64,000 nucleotides of DNA, from positions 4,526,001 to 4,590,000 of the forward strand of contig NZ_CP013480.3 of the NCBI RefSeq assembly GCF_001465545.3, given 5' to 3'. Under the pieces are notes generated by a model. The model ran no database searches. It was given only the letters and a program-made list of their open reading frames with translations, and was not told the origin of the DNA. Position 1 is the stretch's first letter. Each line of letters starts with the position of its first letter. Position numbers and translations under genes: made by a program. Origin of the DNA: Pandoraea norimbergensis. Its GTDB lineage: Bacteria; Pseudomonadota; Gammaproteobacteria; Burkholderiales; Burkholderiaceae. Of this stretch, positions 33,203 through 42,739 are shown one piece after another.

Positions 33203-34245
33203 GCAGGCACCTTCTCGGCGAGCGCGAGCAACTTGGCGCAGGTATCCGACTTGCTGGCGTAGTCCTTCCACGCCGTGCGCCGGGCAATGTCGCGCCACTT
33301 CATCACCGTGGCTTCGTCGAGGTCATAGACCTTCGCGCCCGCCTTGGTGTAGACGCTGGCGATCTGCGCGTCGTCGGCCTTGGCAGCTTCGGTACCGAAC
33401 GCCTCCAGTTCCTTGCCGACTTGCAGAATGACCTGCTGCTGGTCTTTGGGCAGCTTGTCGAAGATCTGCTTCGACATGAGCAGCGGTTCGAGCATGAACC
33501 AGTAAGATTTGTTGCGCCCGGTGGTCAGATGCTTCGAGACTTCTTCGAGACGGAACGACATCAGGCTCGTCGACGACGTCATGGCCGCATCCATCGCGCC
33601 GGTCTGCATGGCGGCATACAACTCGTTGGACGGCAGCGAGATCACGGCGGCGCCGGCTTCCTTCAGCATCATGTCCATCTCGCGGCTGCCGCCGCGCACC
33701 TTCATGCCCTTGGCGTCTTCCGGGGCAACGAGCGGTGCCGAACGGCTGGCAACGCCACCGGCCTGCCAGACCCAACTGACGATCACGATGTTCTTGTCGG
33801 CGAGCACGTCGGTCAGCACCTTGCCGATTTCGCCGCCCCGCCACGCGTTGCCTTGGGCGTACGACGTCACCAACCCCGGCATCAGCCCAATATTGAGTTC
33901 GCGCACCTCACCACCGGCGTACGGCAGCGGGTAAAGCGAAAGATCGAGCGCGCCCCGGCGCAACGCCGAGAACTGCGAATTGGTCTTCATGAGCGAGCTG
34001 CCCGGATAGACCTGAAATTTGAGCGCGCCATTTGTGCGCTTTTCGACTTCCTGCGCGAACTTGCGGCACAGCCGATCACGAAAGTCGCCTTCGGTGAGGG
34101 TGCCCCCGGGGAATTGATGCGAAATCTTGAGCGGACCGGTCTGCGCGAAAGCGCTGCCCCACGGGCTGGCCAGCCCGCCGGTCACGAGCGCCGATGCGGC
34201 GCCCAGCATGAGTTGCCGCCGCAGCGGGGAAGGTGTCGTCTCCAT
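33199..34245 (-). CDS. matP: TRAP substrate-binding protein (DctP family)
   Basis: Periplasmic solute receptor of the TRAP system, 348 residues. The N-terminus carries a twin-arginine-like signal (SPLRRQLMLGAASALV) and a cleavage region near SAFAQ. The mature part has FKISHQFP-type strand and GALDLSLYPLPYAGGEVRELNIG, with the family R and W residues of the ligand site (KVRGGSREMD). ATG at 34243-34245. From operon context the ligand is malonate; fold alone does not show this. Confidence 0.9.
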   Translation of the reverse strand: METTPSPLRRQLMLGAASALVTGGLASPWGSAFAQTGPLKISHQFPGGTLTEGDFRDRLCRKFAQEVEKRTNGALKFQVYPGSSLMKTNSQFSALRRGALDLSLYPLPYAGGEVRELNIGLMPGLVTSYAQGNAWRGGEIGKVLTDVLADKNIVIVSWVWQAGGVASRSAPLVAPEDAKGMKVRGGSREMDMMLKEAGAAVISLPSNELYAAMQTGAMDAAMTSSTSLMSFRLEEVSKHLTTGRNKSYWFMLEPLLMSKQIFDKLPKDQQQVILQVGKELEAFGTEAAKADDAQIASVYTKAGAKVYDLDEATVMKWRDIARRTAWKDYASKSDTCAKLLALAEKVPA

Positions 34246-34580
34246 GGCGTCTCCTGTCACTTCTGTCAGTGATGAACCGGCGAAGCACGATGTCTGACGT
34301 CGCCCGGGCCGAAGATCGCCCCGGGTGCACCACCGGCCCAACCGGCACTGCATGTACGGATGACTTGCTTTGTTTTTTGATATTTCGAGTACAGAAGTTG
34401 CCGCACTCGAGATGAAATCGTATAGTTATTCCGCCACGGTGTATACAAATTGACCGCGCAAAAAATACACTTTCGGCGTTAACCCCGATCTTCAGGCAAC
34501 GCTCACCGCGTTACCTTGATCGAAATTCCCCCATTCACGACCCGGGCGACCGGATCGACTTACGTCCTAGCGAGAGCGTC
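34246..34580. other. Divergent control region, matP / matR
   Basis: 335 bp with no gene. It holds the likely matP promoter and the MatR operator (listed separately) near 34419-34448. Nothing else was recognised. Confidence 0.6.
34419..34448 (-). promoter_or_regulatory. Probable matP promoter overlapped by GntR-type operator
   Basis: On the minus strand TTGTAT (34443-34448) and TATACG (34419-34424) are 18 bp apart, an acceptable -35/-10 pair. The palindrome TGTATACA (34440-34447) covers the -35. FadR/FCD-group GntR proteins commonly bind TTGTATACAA-like sites, so MatR repression here is likely (inference). Confidence 0.6.
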
Positions 34581-35252
34581 ATGACGGTAAAACCGAAGCG
34601 ATCGGAAGCGCTGCGCCAGGCCATCGAAGAGAAGATTGCACTGGGGGAATATCCGCCAGGCATGCGGCTGGACGAAGCCGAGTTGTCGGCCACGTTTGGC
34701 GTGTCGCGCACGCCGTTGCGCGAGGCACTGATTCAGTTGGGCATGTCGGGCGTGGTGGAGATGCGCCCGAGGCGCGGTGCCGTGGTCGCCGAAGTCGATC
34801 CGAAGCGGCTTTGCGAGATGTTCGAAGTGATGGCAGAGCTCGAATCGATGTGCGGCCGGCTCGCCGCACGCCGCATCACCGACGCGGAGCTGGCCGAGCT
34901 GCGCACCACCCATCTGGCGAGTCAGGCGGCGGCCGAGGCCCGCGATCTCGACCGGTACTACACCATCAACGCCAGCTTCCACGCACAGATCTACGCCGCG
35001 AGTCACAACGCCTATCTTCACGAAACGGCGTTGCAGTTGCACCAACGGCTGCGCGTCTACCGCCGCATGCAGTTGCGCGTACGCGACCGGCTCGGGCACT
35101 CGTTTGCCGAACACGACGCCGTCTTTCGTGCGATCGAAGCCGGTGATGCCGACGCCGCCGCCGAAGGTTTGCGCGGCCACGTCACCGTGCAAGGCGAGCG
35201 CTTTGGCGATCTCATGGCATCGCTGCGGGCGCTGGAACGCAAGGCGGGATAA
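34581..35252 (+). CDS. matR: GntR-family (FCD domain) transcriptional regulator, malonate type
   Basis: 223 residues: N-terminal winged helix (EALRQAIEEKIALGEYPPGMRLDEAELSATFGVSRTPLREALIQL) followed by an all-helical FCD effector domain (YYTINASFHAQIYAASHNAYL, HDAVFRAIEAGDADAA). Divergent from the malonate operon, which is how MatR proteins are usually placed. The ligand is probably malonate or malonyl-CoA. A TGTATACA palindrome lies in the shared promoter region. Confidence 0.88.
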   Translation: MTVKPKRSEALRQAIEEKIALGEYPPGMRLDEAELSATFGVSRTPLREALIQLGMSGVVEMRPRRGAVVAEVDPKRLCEMFEVMAELESMCGRLAARRITDAELAELRTTHLASQAAAEARDLDRYYTINASFHAQIYAASHNAYLHETALQLHQRLRVYRRMQLRVRDRLGHSFAEHDAVFRAIEAGDADAAAEGLRGHVTVQGERFGDLMASLRALERKAG

Positions 35253-35270
35253 CGCGGCGTAGGGAGATAA

Positions 35271-35313
35271 AAAACGGGCTGCCGGAGAAAAAACCGGCAG
35301 CCCGTTTGATTTT
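35271..35313. terminator. Bidirectional terminator between matR and lgt
   Basis: A perfect 14-bp stem AAACGGGCTGCCGG (35272-35285 with 35294-35307) with an A-rich 8-nt loop is followed by GATTTT. Confidence 0.88.
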
Positions 35314-35340
35314 GCGCAGGCGGTCAATCGACCGCGCGAC

Positions 35341-35380
35341 TCAGTGCGACTTAGCGCGACTTAGTGCAGCCTAGCGTGAC
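35341..35380. repeat. Degenerate 10-nt tandem repeat at the lgt 3' end
   Basis: Four units: TCAGTGCGAC, TTAGCGCGAC, TTAGTGCAGC, CTAGCGTGAC. On the minus strand each starts with a stop triplet (TGA, TAA, TAA, TAG). The last unit contains the lgt stop codon. The 10-nt period places the stops in different frames. Confidence 0.75.
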
Positions 35381-36264
35381 GCGACTGTTGGCGCGGCACG
35401 CCGATGCGCCCACACCAGCATGATCACGCCCGCGACGATCATCGGCAGCGAGAGCCATTGCCCCATCGACAGACCGAACGACAGCAGGCCGAGGAACGAA
35501 TCCGGTTCGCGGGTGAATTCGGCGAGGAAGCGGAACAGCCCGTAGCCCACGAGGAACATGCCGGAGACCGCCCCCACCGGGCGCGCCTTACGTGCAAAGA
35601 ACCACAGCAGCAGGAACAGCGCCACGCCTTCCAGCGCGACCTCGAACAACTGCGACGGGTAACGCGGCAGCCCATGGAACTGCGCGAACACCATCTGCAT
35701 CGCGCTATCGGCCATCGCCTGCGGATGCGACATGGCCCATTGCGCATCTTCCGCCGCCGCTTGCGGGAACAGCATCGCCCAACGCGAATCGGGGCTCGTC
35801 ACCCGGCCCCACAACTCGCCGTTGATGAAGTTGCCCAGACGTCCGGCGGCCAGCCCCAGCGGAATCATCGGCGCGATCAGATCGGTGCCTTCGAGCAGCG
35901 AATGACCGCGGCGACGCGTGAACAGCCACATCGCCACCAGCACGCCAAGGAAGCCGCCGTGGAACGACATGCCGCCTTCCCACACCTTGAAGATGTCGAG
36001 CGGGTTTGCCAGATAGAACGACAGCTTGTAGAAAATCACATAGCCCAGCCGTCCACCGAGAATCACGCCGATCACGCCGTAGAACAGCATGTCGTCGAGA
36101 TCCTGCGCCTTCCAGCCTTGCGCGGCAATCGACGGCTGACGCACGCGCAAGCGTCCGACCAGCAGGAAGAGAATGAAGCCGACCAGATACATCAGGCCGT
36201 ACCAGCGGATGGCGAGCGGGCCGAGGTGAATCGCGACCGGGTCGAATTGAGGATGAATCAGCAT
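35371..36264 (-). CDS. lgt: Phosphatidylglycerol-prolipoprotein diacylglyceryl transferase
   Basis: First enzyme of lipoprotein maturation; adds diacylglycerol to the lipobox cysteine in the inner membrane. The 297 residues have about seven membrane helices and the Lgt signature [14 protein letters not shown]. The [31 protein letters not shown]-terminus and [11 protein letters not shown] are also diagnostic. Full family length. ATG at 36262-36264. Confidence 0.96.
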   Translation of the reverse strand: MLIHPQFDPVAIHLGPLAIRWYGLMYLVGFILFLLVGRLRVRQPSIAAQGWKAQDLDDMLFYGVIGVILGGRLGYVIFYKLSFYLANPLDIFKVWEGGMSFHGGFLGVLVAMWLFTRRRGHSLLEGTDLIAPMIPLGLAAGRLGNFINGELWGRVTSPDSRWAMLFPQAAAEDAQWAMSHPQAMADSAMQMVFAQFHGLPRYPSQLFEVALEGVALFLLLWFFARKARPVGAVSGMFLVGYGLFRFLAEFTREPDSFLGLLSFGLSMGQWLSLPMIVAGVIMLVWAHRRAAPTVASR

Positions 36265-36424
36265 GGATCAGAAGATAGGGATTCGTGAACAAAAGTTCCG
36301 AAAATTTCCGTGAACTCGCGCACCGCCATTCACAAAAAAGCGGTGCCGCCGCGTCATGACACACAGATTCCGGCGTGCCGTCGGATGGCCTGCACAATAC
36401 CACGAGCCATAGGGGGAATAGGCC

Positions 36425-37369
36425 CTAGTCCACCAGCGTTGCGCCGGGCGGTGTTTGTGCCACGCCACGCGCCGTTTCGAGAAAGCCTTCGAGCACAGGC
36501 GTGACTTCCGCCGTGCGCCAGAGCAGCCCGGTCTCGATCAGCGCACTGGTCTCTCGCAGGGCACGATACTCGACGCCCGTGCGGCGCAGATGACACAGCG
36601 ACTGCGGCACCAGCGCTACGCCCATGCCCGCCGAGACAAGACTCACAATCGTCTGCATCTGAATCGCTTCCTGCCCGACACGCGGCGTCAGCCCCAGTGC
36701 CCCGTAGCAGCCCATGATGATGTCGTAGAACGCCGGGGCTACACGGCGCGGGAAGATCACGAGCGGCTCGTCGGCAAAGTCCGTCAGGCTGACCGGCTCG
36801 TTCGGCTCGTTCGACTTCCTCGACCCGCCCTGCCTATCCCCTCGCCCCGCCGGTAATGCCAGCATCAGCGGCTCGCGCATGATCGGCAGATAGGAGAGTT
36901 CGTTGGCAAAGCGCGCCGGCACCGGCGGGATGAAGAGGCCCGCGTCGATCCGGCCGTCCATAAGCGCCTCGACCTGCACATCGCTCGTCGCCTCCAGCAA
37001 TTGCAGCCGCACGCGCGGATAGCGCTCGCCGAACTCGCGCAGCAGCGGCGGCAAGATGCCGTAATCCGCCGTCGACACGAACCCGAGCGAGAGCGTTCCC
37101 ACCTCGCCGTGCGCGAGCCCTTGCGCCAGCGCGGGCAGCGCTTCGGCGTCGGCGAGAATGCGCCGCACCTCGGGCAGCAACTGCCGCCCGACCGCCGTGA
37201 GCTCCACCGAGCGGTTCGTTCTCACAAACAGCGGGGCGCCGAGCGACGCCTCCAGTGCCCGAATCTGCTGGGAGAGCGGCGGCTGGGTCATCGCCAGACG
37301 CTGCGCGGCACGTCCAAAATGACGCTCCTCGGCCACCGCCACGAAATACCGAAATTGACGCAGATCCAT
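36425..37369 (-). CDS. LysR-family regulator next to ilvD
   Basis: 314 residues: N-terminal helix-turn-helix (MDLRQFRYFVAVAEERHFGRAAQRLAMTQPPLSQQIRALEASLGAPLF) and a periplasmic-binding-like effector domain. Residues about 200-218 carry a low-complexity SNEPNEP insertion (GRGDRQGGSRKSNEPNEP), probably a surface loop. Divergent from ilvD with a shared inverted repeat, so control of branched-chain amino acid genes or another local target is likely. Effector unknown. Confidence 0.87.
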   Translation of the reverse strand: MDLRQFRYFVAVAEERHFGRAAQRLAMTQPPLSQQIRALEASLGAPLFVRTNRSVELTAVGRQLLPEVRRILADAEALPALAQGLAHGEVGTLSLGFVSTADYGILPPLLREFGERYPRVRLQLLEATSDVQVEALMDGRIDAGLFIPPVPARFANELSYLPIMREPLMLALPAGRGDRQGGSRKSNEPNEPVSLTDFADEPLVIFPRRVAPAFYDIIMGCYGALGLTPRVGQEAIQMQTIVSLVSAGMGVALVPQSLCHLRRTGVEYRALRETSALIETGLLWRTAEVTPVLEGFLETARGVAQTPPGATLVD

Positions 37370-37393
37370 GATATGTTTTCCGACCTAATCCGA

Positions 37394-37412
37394 GTCAAAT
37401 AATATATTTGAC
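37394..37412. promoter_or_regulatory. LysR-type operator between the regulator and ilvD
   Basis: GTCAAATAATATATTTGAC is a perfect inverted repeat (8-bp arms, 3-bp centre) containing the LysR T-N11-A pattern. It sits 24 bp upstream of the lysR start, and a TTGACA -35-like hexamer for ilvD begins within it (37408-37413). The -10 is not clear. Confidence 0.75.
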
Positions 37413-37548
37413 AAGCATTCAAGGAAAGACGAATCTTAACGTCCAATTCAGTCCGGCCAAAGCCCGCGTGGATCGCGTGGCTGCCCAAAAGCCGGACGAC
37501 TCGCCTGACAATTCTTTACCCACAAACACCGCGTATCACGAGACGACC

Positions 37549-39426
37549 ATGCCTCACTACCGTTCCCGCACCTCCACCCACGGCCGCAACATGGCCGGTG
37601 CCCGCGCGCTGTGGCGCGCCACCGGCATGACCGACGAAGACTTCGGCAAGCCGATCATCGCCGTGGTGAACTCCTTCACGCAGTTTGTGCCGGGCCACGT
37701 GCACCTGCGCGATCTGGGCGCCGTCGTCGCCAAGGAAATCGAGGCAGCCGGGGGTGTCGCCAAGGAATTCAACACGATCGCCGTCGACGACGGCATCGCC
37801 ATGGGTCACGGCGGTATGCTCTATTCGCTGCCGTCGCGCGAACTGATCGCCGACTCGGTGGAATACATGGTCAACGCGCACTGCGCCGACGCCATGGTCT
37901 GCATCTCGAACTGCGACAAGATCACCCCGGGCATGCTCATGGCCGCCATGCGCCTGAACATCCCCGTCGTGTTCGTCTCGGGCGGCCCGATGGAAGCGGG
38001 CAAGGTCAAGTCGGGCGACGGTCAGGTGATCGCCAAGATCGACCTGATCGACGCCATGATCAAGGCCGCCGATCCGAAGATCAGCGATGCGGAAGTGGCC
38101 GAAGTCGAGCGCAGCGCCTGCCCGACGTGCGGCTCCTGCTCGGGCATGTTCACTGCCAACTCGATGAACTGCCTGACCGAAGCCATCGGCCTCGCGCTGC
38201 CGGGCAACGGCACCATCGTTGCCACGCACGCCTGGCGTCGCGGGTTGTTCGAGCAAGCCGGCCGCCTCGTGGTCGACCTGTGCCGCCGCTACTATCAGGA
38301 AGAAGACGCCTCGGTGCTGCCGCGCAACATCGCCACCAAGGCCGCGTTCGAAAACGCCATGACGCTCGACGTCGCCATGGGCGGCTCGACCAACACCGTG
38401 CTGCACTTGCTGGCCGCCGCACAGGAAGCCGGTGTCGACTTCAAGATGGCCGACATCGACCGCATCTCGCGCAACGTGCCGTGCCTGTGCAAGGCCGCGC
38501 CGGCGACCGACAAGTACCACATCGAAGACGTGCACCGTGCCGGCGGCATCATCGGCATTCTGGGTGAACTGGCGCGCGCGAACCTGCTCGACACCTCGTG
38601 CGGCAACGTGCACAGCGGCACGCTCGGCAACGCCATCGCCAACTGGGACGTGGCTGCCAGCGCCGAGAAGGTGAACGACAAGGCGCAAACGTTCTACAGC
38701 GCCGCCCCGGGTGGCGTGCCGACGACCGTGGCGTTCAGCCAGTCGTCGACGTACGCGAGCCTCGACGTGAACCGCGAAACCGGTTGCATCCGCGACCTGG
38801 AACACGCCTACACCAAGGACGGCGGTCTGGCCGTGCTGTACGGCAACCTCGCCGAAAAGGGCTGCATCGTGAAGACGGCTGGCGTGGACGAATCACAATG
38901 GGTCTTCACCGGCCGTGCGCGCGTCTATGAAAGCCAGGACGACGCCGTCGAAGCCATTCTCGGCGACAAGGTGCAGGCGGGCGACGTGGTCGTGATTCGC
39001 TACGAAGGTCCGAAGGGCGGCCCGGGCATGCAGGAAATGCTGTACCCGACGTCGTATCTGAAGTCGAAGGGGCTGGGCAAGACCTGCGCGCTGTTCACGG
39101 ATGGCCGTTTCTCGGGCGGATCGTCGGGCCTCGTGATCGGTCACGCCTCGCCGGAAGCGGCCGAAGGCGGCACCATCGGTCTGGTGGAAGACGGCGATGT
39201 GATCGAAATCGACATCACGCAGCGCAAGATGCATCTGGCCGTCTCCGACGAAGAACTGGCGCGCCGCCGTGCCGCCATGGAAGCCCGTGGCGACGACGCA
39301 TGGCAGCCGGTTGGCCGCGAGCGCGTGGTGTCGCAGGCCCTGCAAGCTTATGCAGCGCTGGCGACGTCGGCCGATCGCGGTGCCGTGCGCGACCTGTCGC
39401 AACTGAAGTTGGCCAAACGTGGCTGA
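37549..39426 (+). CDS. ilvD: Dihydroxy-acid dehydratase, E. coli-type
   Basis: Dehydrates 2,3-dihydroxy-isovalerate and -methylvalerate in valine/isoleucine synthesis using an Fe-S cluster. The 625 residues align with E. coli IlvD (616). They contain [11 protein letters not shown] and [15 protein letters not shown] cluster cysteines and the C-terminal [11 protein letters not shown]. The first-Cys motif of the short class (TPCN) is absent, consistent with the [4Fe-4S] class. ATG at 37549 gives the family N-terminus; the frame opens at 37408 but the extension is not family-like. Confidence 0.95.
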   Translation: MPHYRSRTSTHGRNMAGARALWRATGMTDEDFGKPIIAVVNSFTQFVPGHVHLRDLGAVVAKEIEAAGGVAKEFNTIAVDDGIAMGHGGMLYSLPSRELIADSVEYMVNAHCADAMVCISNCDKITPGMLMAAMRLNIPVVFVSGGPMEAGKVKSGDGQVIAKIDLIDAMIKAADPKISDAEVAEVERSACPTCGSCSGMFTANSMNCLTEAIGLALPGNGTIVATHAWRRGLFEQAGRLVVDLCRRYYQEEDASVLPRNIATKAAFENAMTLDVAMGGSTNTVLHLLAAAQEAGVDFKMADIDRISRNVPCLCKAAPATDKYHIEDVHRAGGIIGILGELARANLLDTSCGNVHSGTLGNAIANWDVAASAEKVNDKAQTFYSAAPGGVPTTVAFSQSSTYASLDVNRETGCIRDLEHAYTKDGGLAVLYGNLAEKGCIVKTAGVDESQWVFTGRARVYESQDDAVEAILGDKVQAGDVVVIRYEGPKGGPGMQEMLYPTSYLKSKGLGKTCALFTDGRFSGGSSGLVIGHASPEAAEGGTIGLVEDGDVIEIDITQRKMHLAVSDEELARRRAAMEARGDDAWQPVGRERVVSQALQAYAALATSADRGAVRDLSQLKLAKRG

Positions 39427-39455
39427 TTTCGCACTGGCAACCTGACGTAAGCCGC

Positions 39456-39487
39456 ACGGCGCGCCCCTTCCGGAGCGCGCCGTTTTT
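39456..39487 (+). terminator. Terminator after the first ilvD
   Basis: ACGGCGCGC / GCGCGCCGT arms (39456-39464 and 39475-39483) are followed by TTTT. It lies 30 bp after the stop. Confidence 0.85.
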
Positions 39488-39565
39488 GCATCTGACGTGT
39501 GATACAACAACGCATGTGTCTGCGTAACTGAAGCGGCGCATCCCCACAGGACAGAGGAGACAGTC

Positions 39566-41239
39566 ATGGCATTCAACCGTCGTTCGCGCAACGTCACGCA
39601 AGGCGTGGCCCGCTCGCCCAACCGCTCGATGTATTACGCGCTGGGCTACAAGGAAGAAGACTTCGACAATCCGATGATCGGCGTGGCCAACGGCCACTCG
39701 ACGATCACGCCGTGCAACGCGGGGCTGCAACGCCTCACGGACGCTGCGGTCGAGGCCATCAGAACGCATCAGGCCAACCCGCAGACCTTCGGCACGCCGA
39801 CCATCTCCGACGGCATGTCGATGGGCACCGAAGGCATGAAGTACTCGCTCGTGTCGCGTGAAGTCATCGCCGACTGCATCGAGACGGCCGTGCAGGGTCA
39901 GTGGATGGATGGCGTGGTCGCCATCGGCGGCTGCGACAAAAACATGCCGGGCGGCATGATTGCACTGGCCCGCATCAACGTGCCGGGCATCTACGTCTAT
40001 GGCGGCACGATCAGGCCGGGCAACTGGAAGGGCAAGGACCTGACCATCGTCTCGTCGTTCGAGGCCGTGGGCGAGTTCACCGCCGGGCGCATGACCGAGG
40101 CCGACTTCAAGGGCATCGAGAAGAACGCGTGTCCGTCGACCGGTTCGTGCGGCGGCATGTACACGGCCAACACGATGAGTTCGTCGTTCGAGGCACTCGG
40201 CATGTCGCTGCTGTACTCGTCGACCATGGCCAACCCCGATCAGGAGAAAGTCGACTCGGCGGCCGAATCGGCACGCGTGCTGATTGAAGCCGTGAAAAAG
40301 GACATCAAGCCGCGCGACATCATCACCCGCAAGTCCATCGAAAACGCCGTCGCACTGATCATGGCGACCGGCGGCTCGACCAATGCCGTGCTGCACTATC
40401 TGGCGATTGCACATGCCGCCGAAGTCGAATGGTCCATTGACGATTTCGAGCGCGTGCGCGCCCGCGTGCCGGTCATTTGCGACCTGAAGCCGTCGGGCAA
40501 ATATGTCGCGACCGATCTGCACAAGGCCGGGGGCATTCCGCAAGTGCTGAAGCTGTTGCTCGACGCCGGTCTGCTGCACGGGGACTGCCTGACCATTACC
40601 GGCCGCACGATTGCCGAAGAACTGAAGGATGTGCCGTCGGTGCCGCGCGCCGACCAGCATGTGATCTACCCCATCGACAAGGCGCTCTATAAGGAAGGCC
40701 ATCTGGCGATCCTCAAGGGCAACCTTGCCGAAGACGGCGCCGTCGCCAAGATCACCGGCCTGAAGAATCCCGTCATCACCGGACCGGCCCGCGTGTTCGA
40801 CGACGAGCAGAGCGCGATGGACGCGATTCTTGCCGACAAGATCAAGGCTGGCGACGTGCTCGTGCTGCGCTACCTCGGCCCCAAGGGCGGGCCGGGTATG
40901 CCGGAAATGCTCGCGCCCACGTCGGCCATTATCGGCAAGGGACTGGGCGAGTCGGTCGGCTTCATCACCGACGGGCGGTTCTCCGGCGGCACATGGGGCA
41001 TGGTGGTCGGCCACGTGGCTCCGGAAGCGTTCGTGGGCGGCACCATCGCGCTGGTGCAAGAGGGTGACTCGATCACCATCGATGCGCACAAGCTGGTGCT
41101 CCAACTGAACGTGCCCGACGACGAACTCGCCAAACGCCGCGCGGCATGGAAGGCCCCTGCACCGCGCTACACGCGTGGCGTGATGGCGAAGTACGCCGCG
41201 CTGGCGCAGCCTGCCAACAAGGGCGCAGTGACCGGTTGA
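39566..41239 (+). CDS. ilvD2: Dihydroxy-acid dehydratase, short [2Fe-2S]-type
   Basis: The 557 residues have the three-Cys set of the short class: [16 protein letters not shown] and [14 protein letters not shown]. The catalytic-serine motif [10 protein letters not shown] is also present. This class is usual in plants, mycobacteria and many proteobacteria and is more oxygen tolerant than the E. coli type (established for the family). ATG at 39566 follows AGAGGAGAC. It stands 139 bp after a full-length ilvD of the other class, behind that gene's terminator. Confidence 0.94.
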   Translation: MAFNRRSRNVTQGVARSPNRSMYYALGYKEEDFDNPMIGVANGHSTITPCNAGLQRLTDAAVEAIRTHQANPQTFGTPTISDGMSMGTEGMKYSLVSREVIADCIETAVQGQWMDGVVAIGGCDKNMPGGMIALARINVPGIYVYGGTIRPGNWKGKDLTIVSSFEAVGEFTAGRMTEADFKGIEKNACPSTGSCGGMYTANTMSSSFEALGMSLLYSSTMANPDQEKVDSAAESARVLIEAVKKDIKPRDIITRKSIENAVALIMATGGSTNAVLHYLAIAHAAEVEWSIDDFERVRARVPVICDLKPSGKYVATDLHKAGGIPQVLKLLLDAGLLHGDCLTITGRTIAEELKDVPSVPRADQHVIYPIDKALYKEGHLAILKGNLAEDGAVAKITGLKNPVITGPARVFDDEQSAMDAILADKIKAGDVLVLRYLGPKGGPGMPEMLAPTSAIIGKGLGESVGFITDGRFSGGTWGMVVGHVAPEAFVGGTIALVQEGDSITIDAHKLVLQLNVPDDELAKRRAAWKAPAPRYTRGVMAKYAALAQPANKGAVTG

Positions 41240-41476
41240 TGGATGCTATTTCCGCACGAAGGTCGTGATGACGACTTTCGCGCGGTGGCATCGTTGCAGT
41301 GAGTTTCGGCACTTCTTGCCTGCCAGGTAGACGTGCCGTTTTCATTGGGCAATCACAGGCAAAGGGGGGCGTCGGCCGCCGCCGTATAATGGCGCGTCGA
41401 TGCGCCCTGCGCCACAGCTTCCCATCACTATCACGCAGCCTCGCATCGCGATCCGTCAACGATCGGGGAGTAGCAC
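41240..41476 (+). other. Intergenic, ilvD2 to cytochrome c gene
   Basis: No gene seen. A perfect TATAAT lies at 41385-41390, a likely -10 for the cytochrome c gene, but no convincing -35 is present. Confidence 0.4.
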
Positions 41477-41836
41477 ATGAAGGATTCAGGCGACAAGATC
41501 GCCGTAGGGGTTGCAGGCCTGCTGATGACGCTGATCGCGCTGGTGCCGCCGAGTGCGGCCGCCCAGACGTCGGCGACCGATCAGGCCATGCTGAAGCTCG
41601 CACGCGAGCGCAACTGCATGACATGCCATGCGGTCGACCGCACGCTGCTGGCACCGGCCTATCGCGACATTGCCAAGCGCTACGCCGGGCAGAACGGCGC
41701 GATGGAAAAGCTCACCCAATCGATTTCGGACGGGAGTCGCGGTACGTGGGGCAATATTCCGATGCCCGCCAGCCCGCAACTGGCGCCGGGCGAAGCCGAG
41801 CGGCTTGCCCACTGGATTCTGGGCTTCATCCGCTGA
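41477..41836 (+). CDS. Class I c-type cytochrome (c551/c552-like)
   Basis: Small periplasmic electron carrier, 119 residues. It has a signal peptide (GLLMTLIALVPPSAAAQ), one haem motif CMTCH and the distal-Met segment PMPASPQLAPGEAERLAHWIL. ATG at 41477 follows GGGGAG. Partner oxidoreductase is not evident from neighbours. A short 7-nt repeat follows its stop. Confidence 0.9.
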   Translation: MKDSGDKIAVGVAGLLMTLIALVPPSAAAQTSATDQAMLKLARERNCMTCHAVDRTLLAPAYRDIAKRYAGQNGAMEKLTQSISDGSRGTWGNIPMPASPQLAPGEAERLAHWILGFIR

Positions 41837-41840
41837 GCGC

Positions 41841-41871
41841 GGGTACGGGGTTCGGGGTACGGGGTACGGGG
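41841..41871. repeat. 7-nt tandem repeat after the cytochrome c gene
   Basis: GGGTACG, GGGTTCG, GGGTACG, GGGTACG and a final GGG lie right after the stop codon (41834-41836). A near-perfect microsatellite. Confidence 0.8.
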
Positions 41872-41918
41872 CCTGAAGCCACGCGGCGGCACGGCCAGCC
41901 GCCCGCCCCTCCCCCACA

Positions 41919-42320
41919 TCAGCTCTGCGAGCGCGCCTGCTTCGCCACTTCCTCGATAACCGCCTGACGGATGCGATCCGGCAGTTGCACCTGCAACGCG
42001 TCGGCCACCTGCTTGCCGATGAGTTGCACGAGCCACGACGTCTGATCGATCAGCGCGTCGTGACAGCGACGTTCCACCAGCGTCGTGATCTCGTCGGCCA
42101 GTTGCAACGTCAGCCGCGCGCTCACGCGCTCGGCGAACACCGCGACATCCGCCGGCACGCCTTGCTCGGCGGCACGCTGCCCGCCTGCGCCGCCCACGGC
42201 CGATACCGACGCGGCGCTCGATTCGTTCGATGGCGTCGACCGAGGCACCTCGTCGCCGGGCGCGAGCACTTCGGTCAGCGTGGGAATGCCGGGGTCGGTG
42301 CGCTCGGGCTCATGCGTCAC
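41919..42320 (-). CDS. DUF2486-type hypothetical protein
   Basis: Function unknown. The 133 residues have a Pro/Ser/Gly-rich N-terminal half and a helical C-terminal half (FAERVSARLTLQLADEITTLVERRCHDALIDQTSWLVQLIGKQVADALQVQL). Betaproteobacteria keep a DUF2486 gene downstream of holC, which fits this position. The start is GTG at 42318-42320 with GAGG upstream. It follows the holC stop by two bases. Confidence 0.7.
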   Translation of the reverse strand: MTHEPERTDPGIPTLTEVLAPGDEVPRSTPSNESSAASVSAVGGAGGQRAAEQGVPADVAVFAERVSARLTLQLADEITTLVERRCHDALIDQTSWLVQLIGKQVADALQVQLPDRIRQAVIEEVAKQARSQS

Positions 42321-42322
42321 GG

Positions 42323-42739
42323 TCAGCCTCGTTGGTCGTAGTTGTTCAGGGTGTAGCCGCGATCGCGGTAGAAACGGTAACGCTCCCGGGCACCGGCCAG
42401 ATCCTCGGGCGCATCGCCCACGATCTCGACCACCCGTTCAAACCGTGCAAAGTGCGTCGGCACGCCATTGGCCAGATTGAGCAGCACCTGATGGTGTTGC
42501 GCTTCTTCGTCCGGCCCGGCCAGCACGACCGGCGTCTTCGCCGCCTCATCGTCACGCGTGAAGCAGTGCGGGACAAACTCCAGCGGCGAGAACGTCCACA
42601 ACGCCTGATCGAACGCGCGCAGCACATCGGGGTCGCCCACGACGACGAGCGTCTGCCCGGCCAGATAGACCTTGCGCGCGAACCGGCACGCGTAATCGAG
42701 CCGGTTCGCAACGTGGGTATGAAAATCGACGCGGGTCAC
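42323..42739 (-). CDS. holC: DNA polymerase III chi subunit
   Basis: Clamp-loader accessory subunit contacting single-strand-binding protein. The 138 residues begin [28 protein letters not shown] and include [12 protein letters not shown], typical of chi. The start is GTG at 42737-42739, overlapping the pepA stop in a GTGA (4 bp). This gives coupled translation and decides the start over longer frames. Confidence 0.9.
   Translation of the reverse strand: MTRVDFHTHVANRLDYACRFARKVYLAGQTLVVVGDPDVLRAFDQALWTFSPLEFVPHCFTRDDEAAKTPVVLAGPDEEAQHHQVLLNLANGVPTHFARFERVVEIVGDAPEDLAGARERYRFYRDRGYTLNNYDQRG

Noticed and set aside
39215..41104. 629-residue minus-strand frame over ilvD2
   Set aside because: Antisense shadow; the plus-strand protein has all catalytic motifs.
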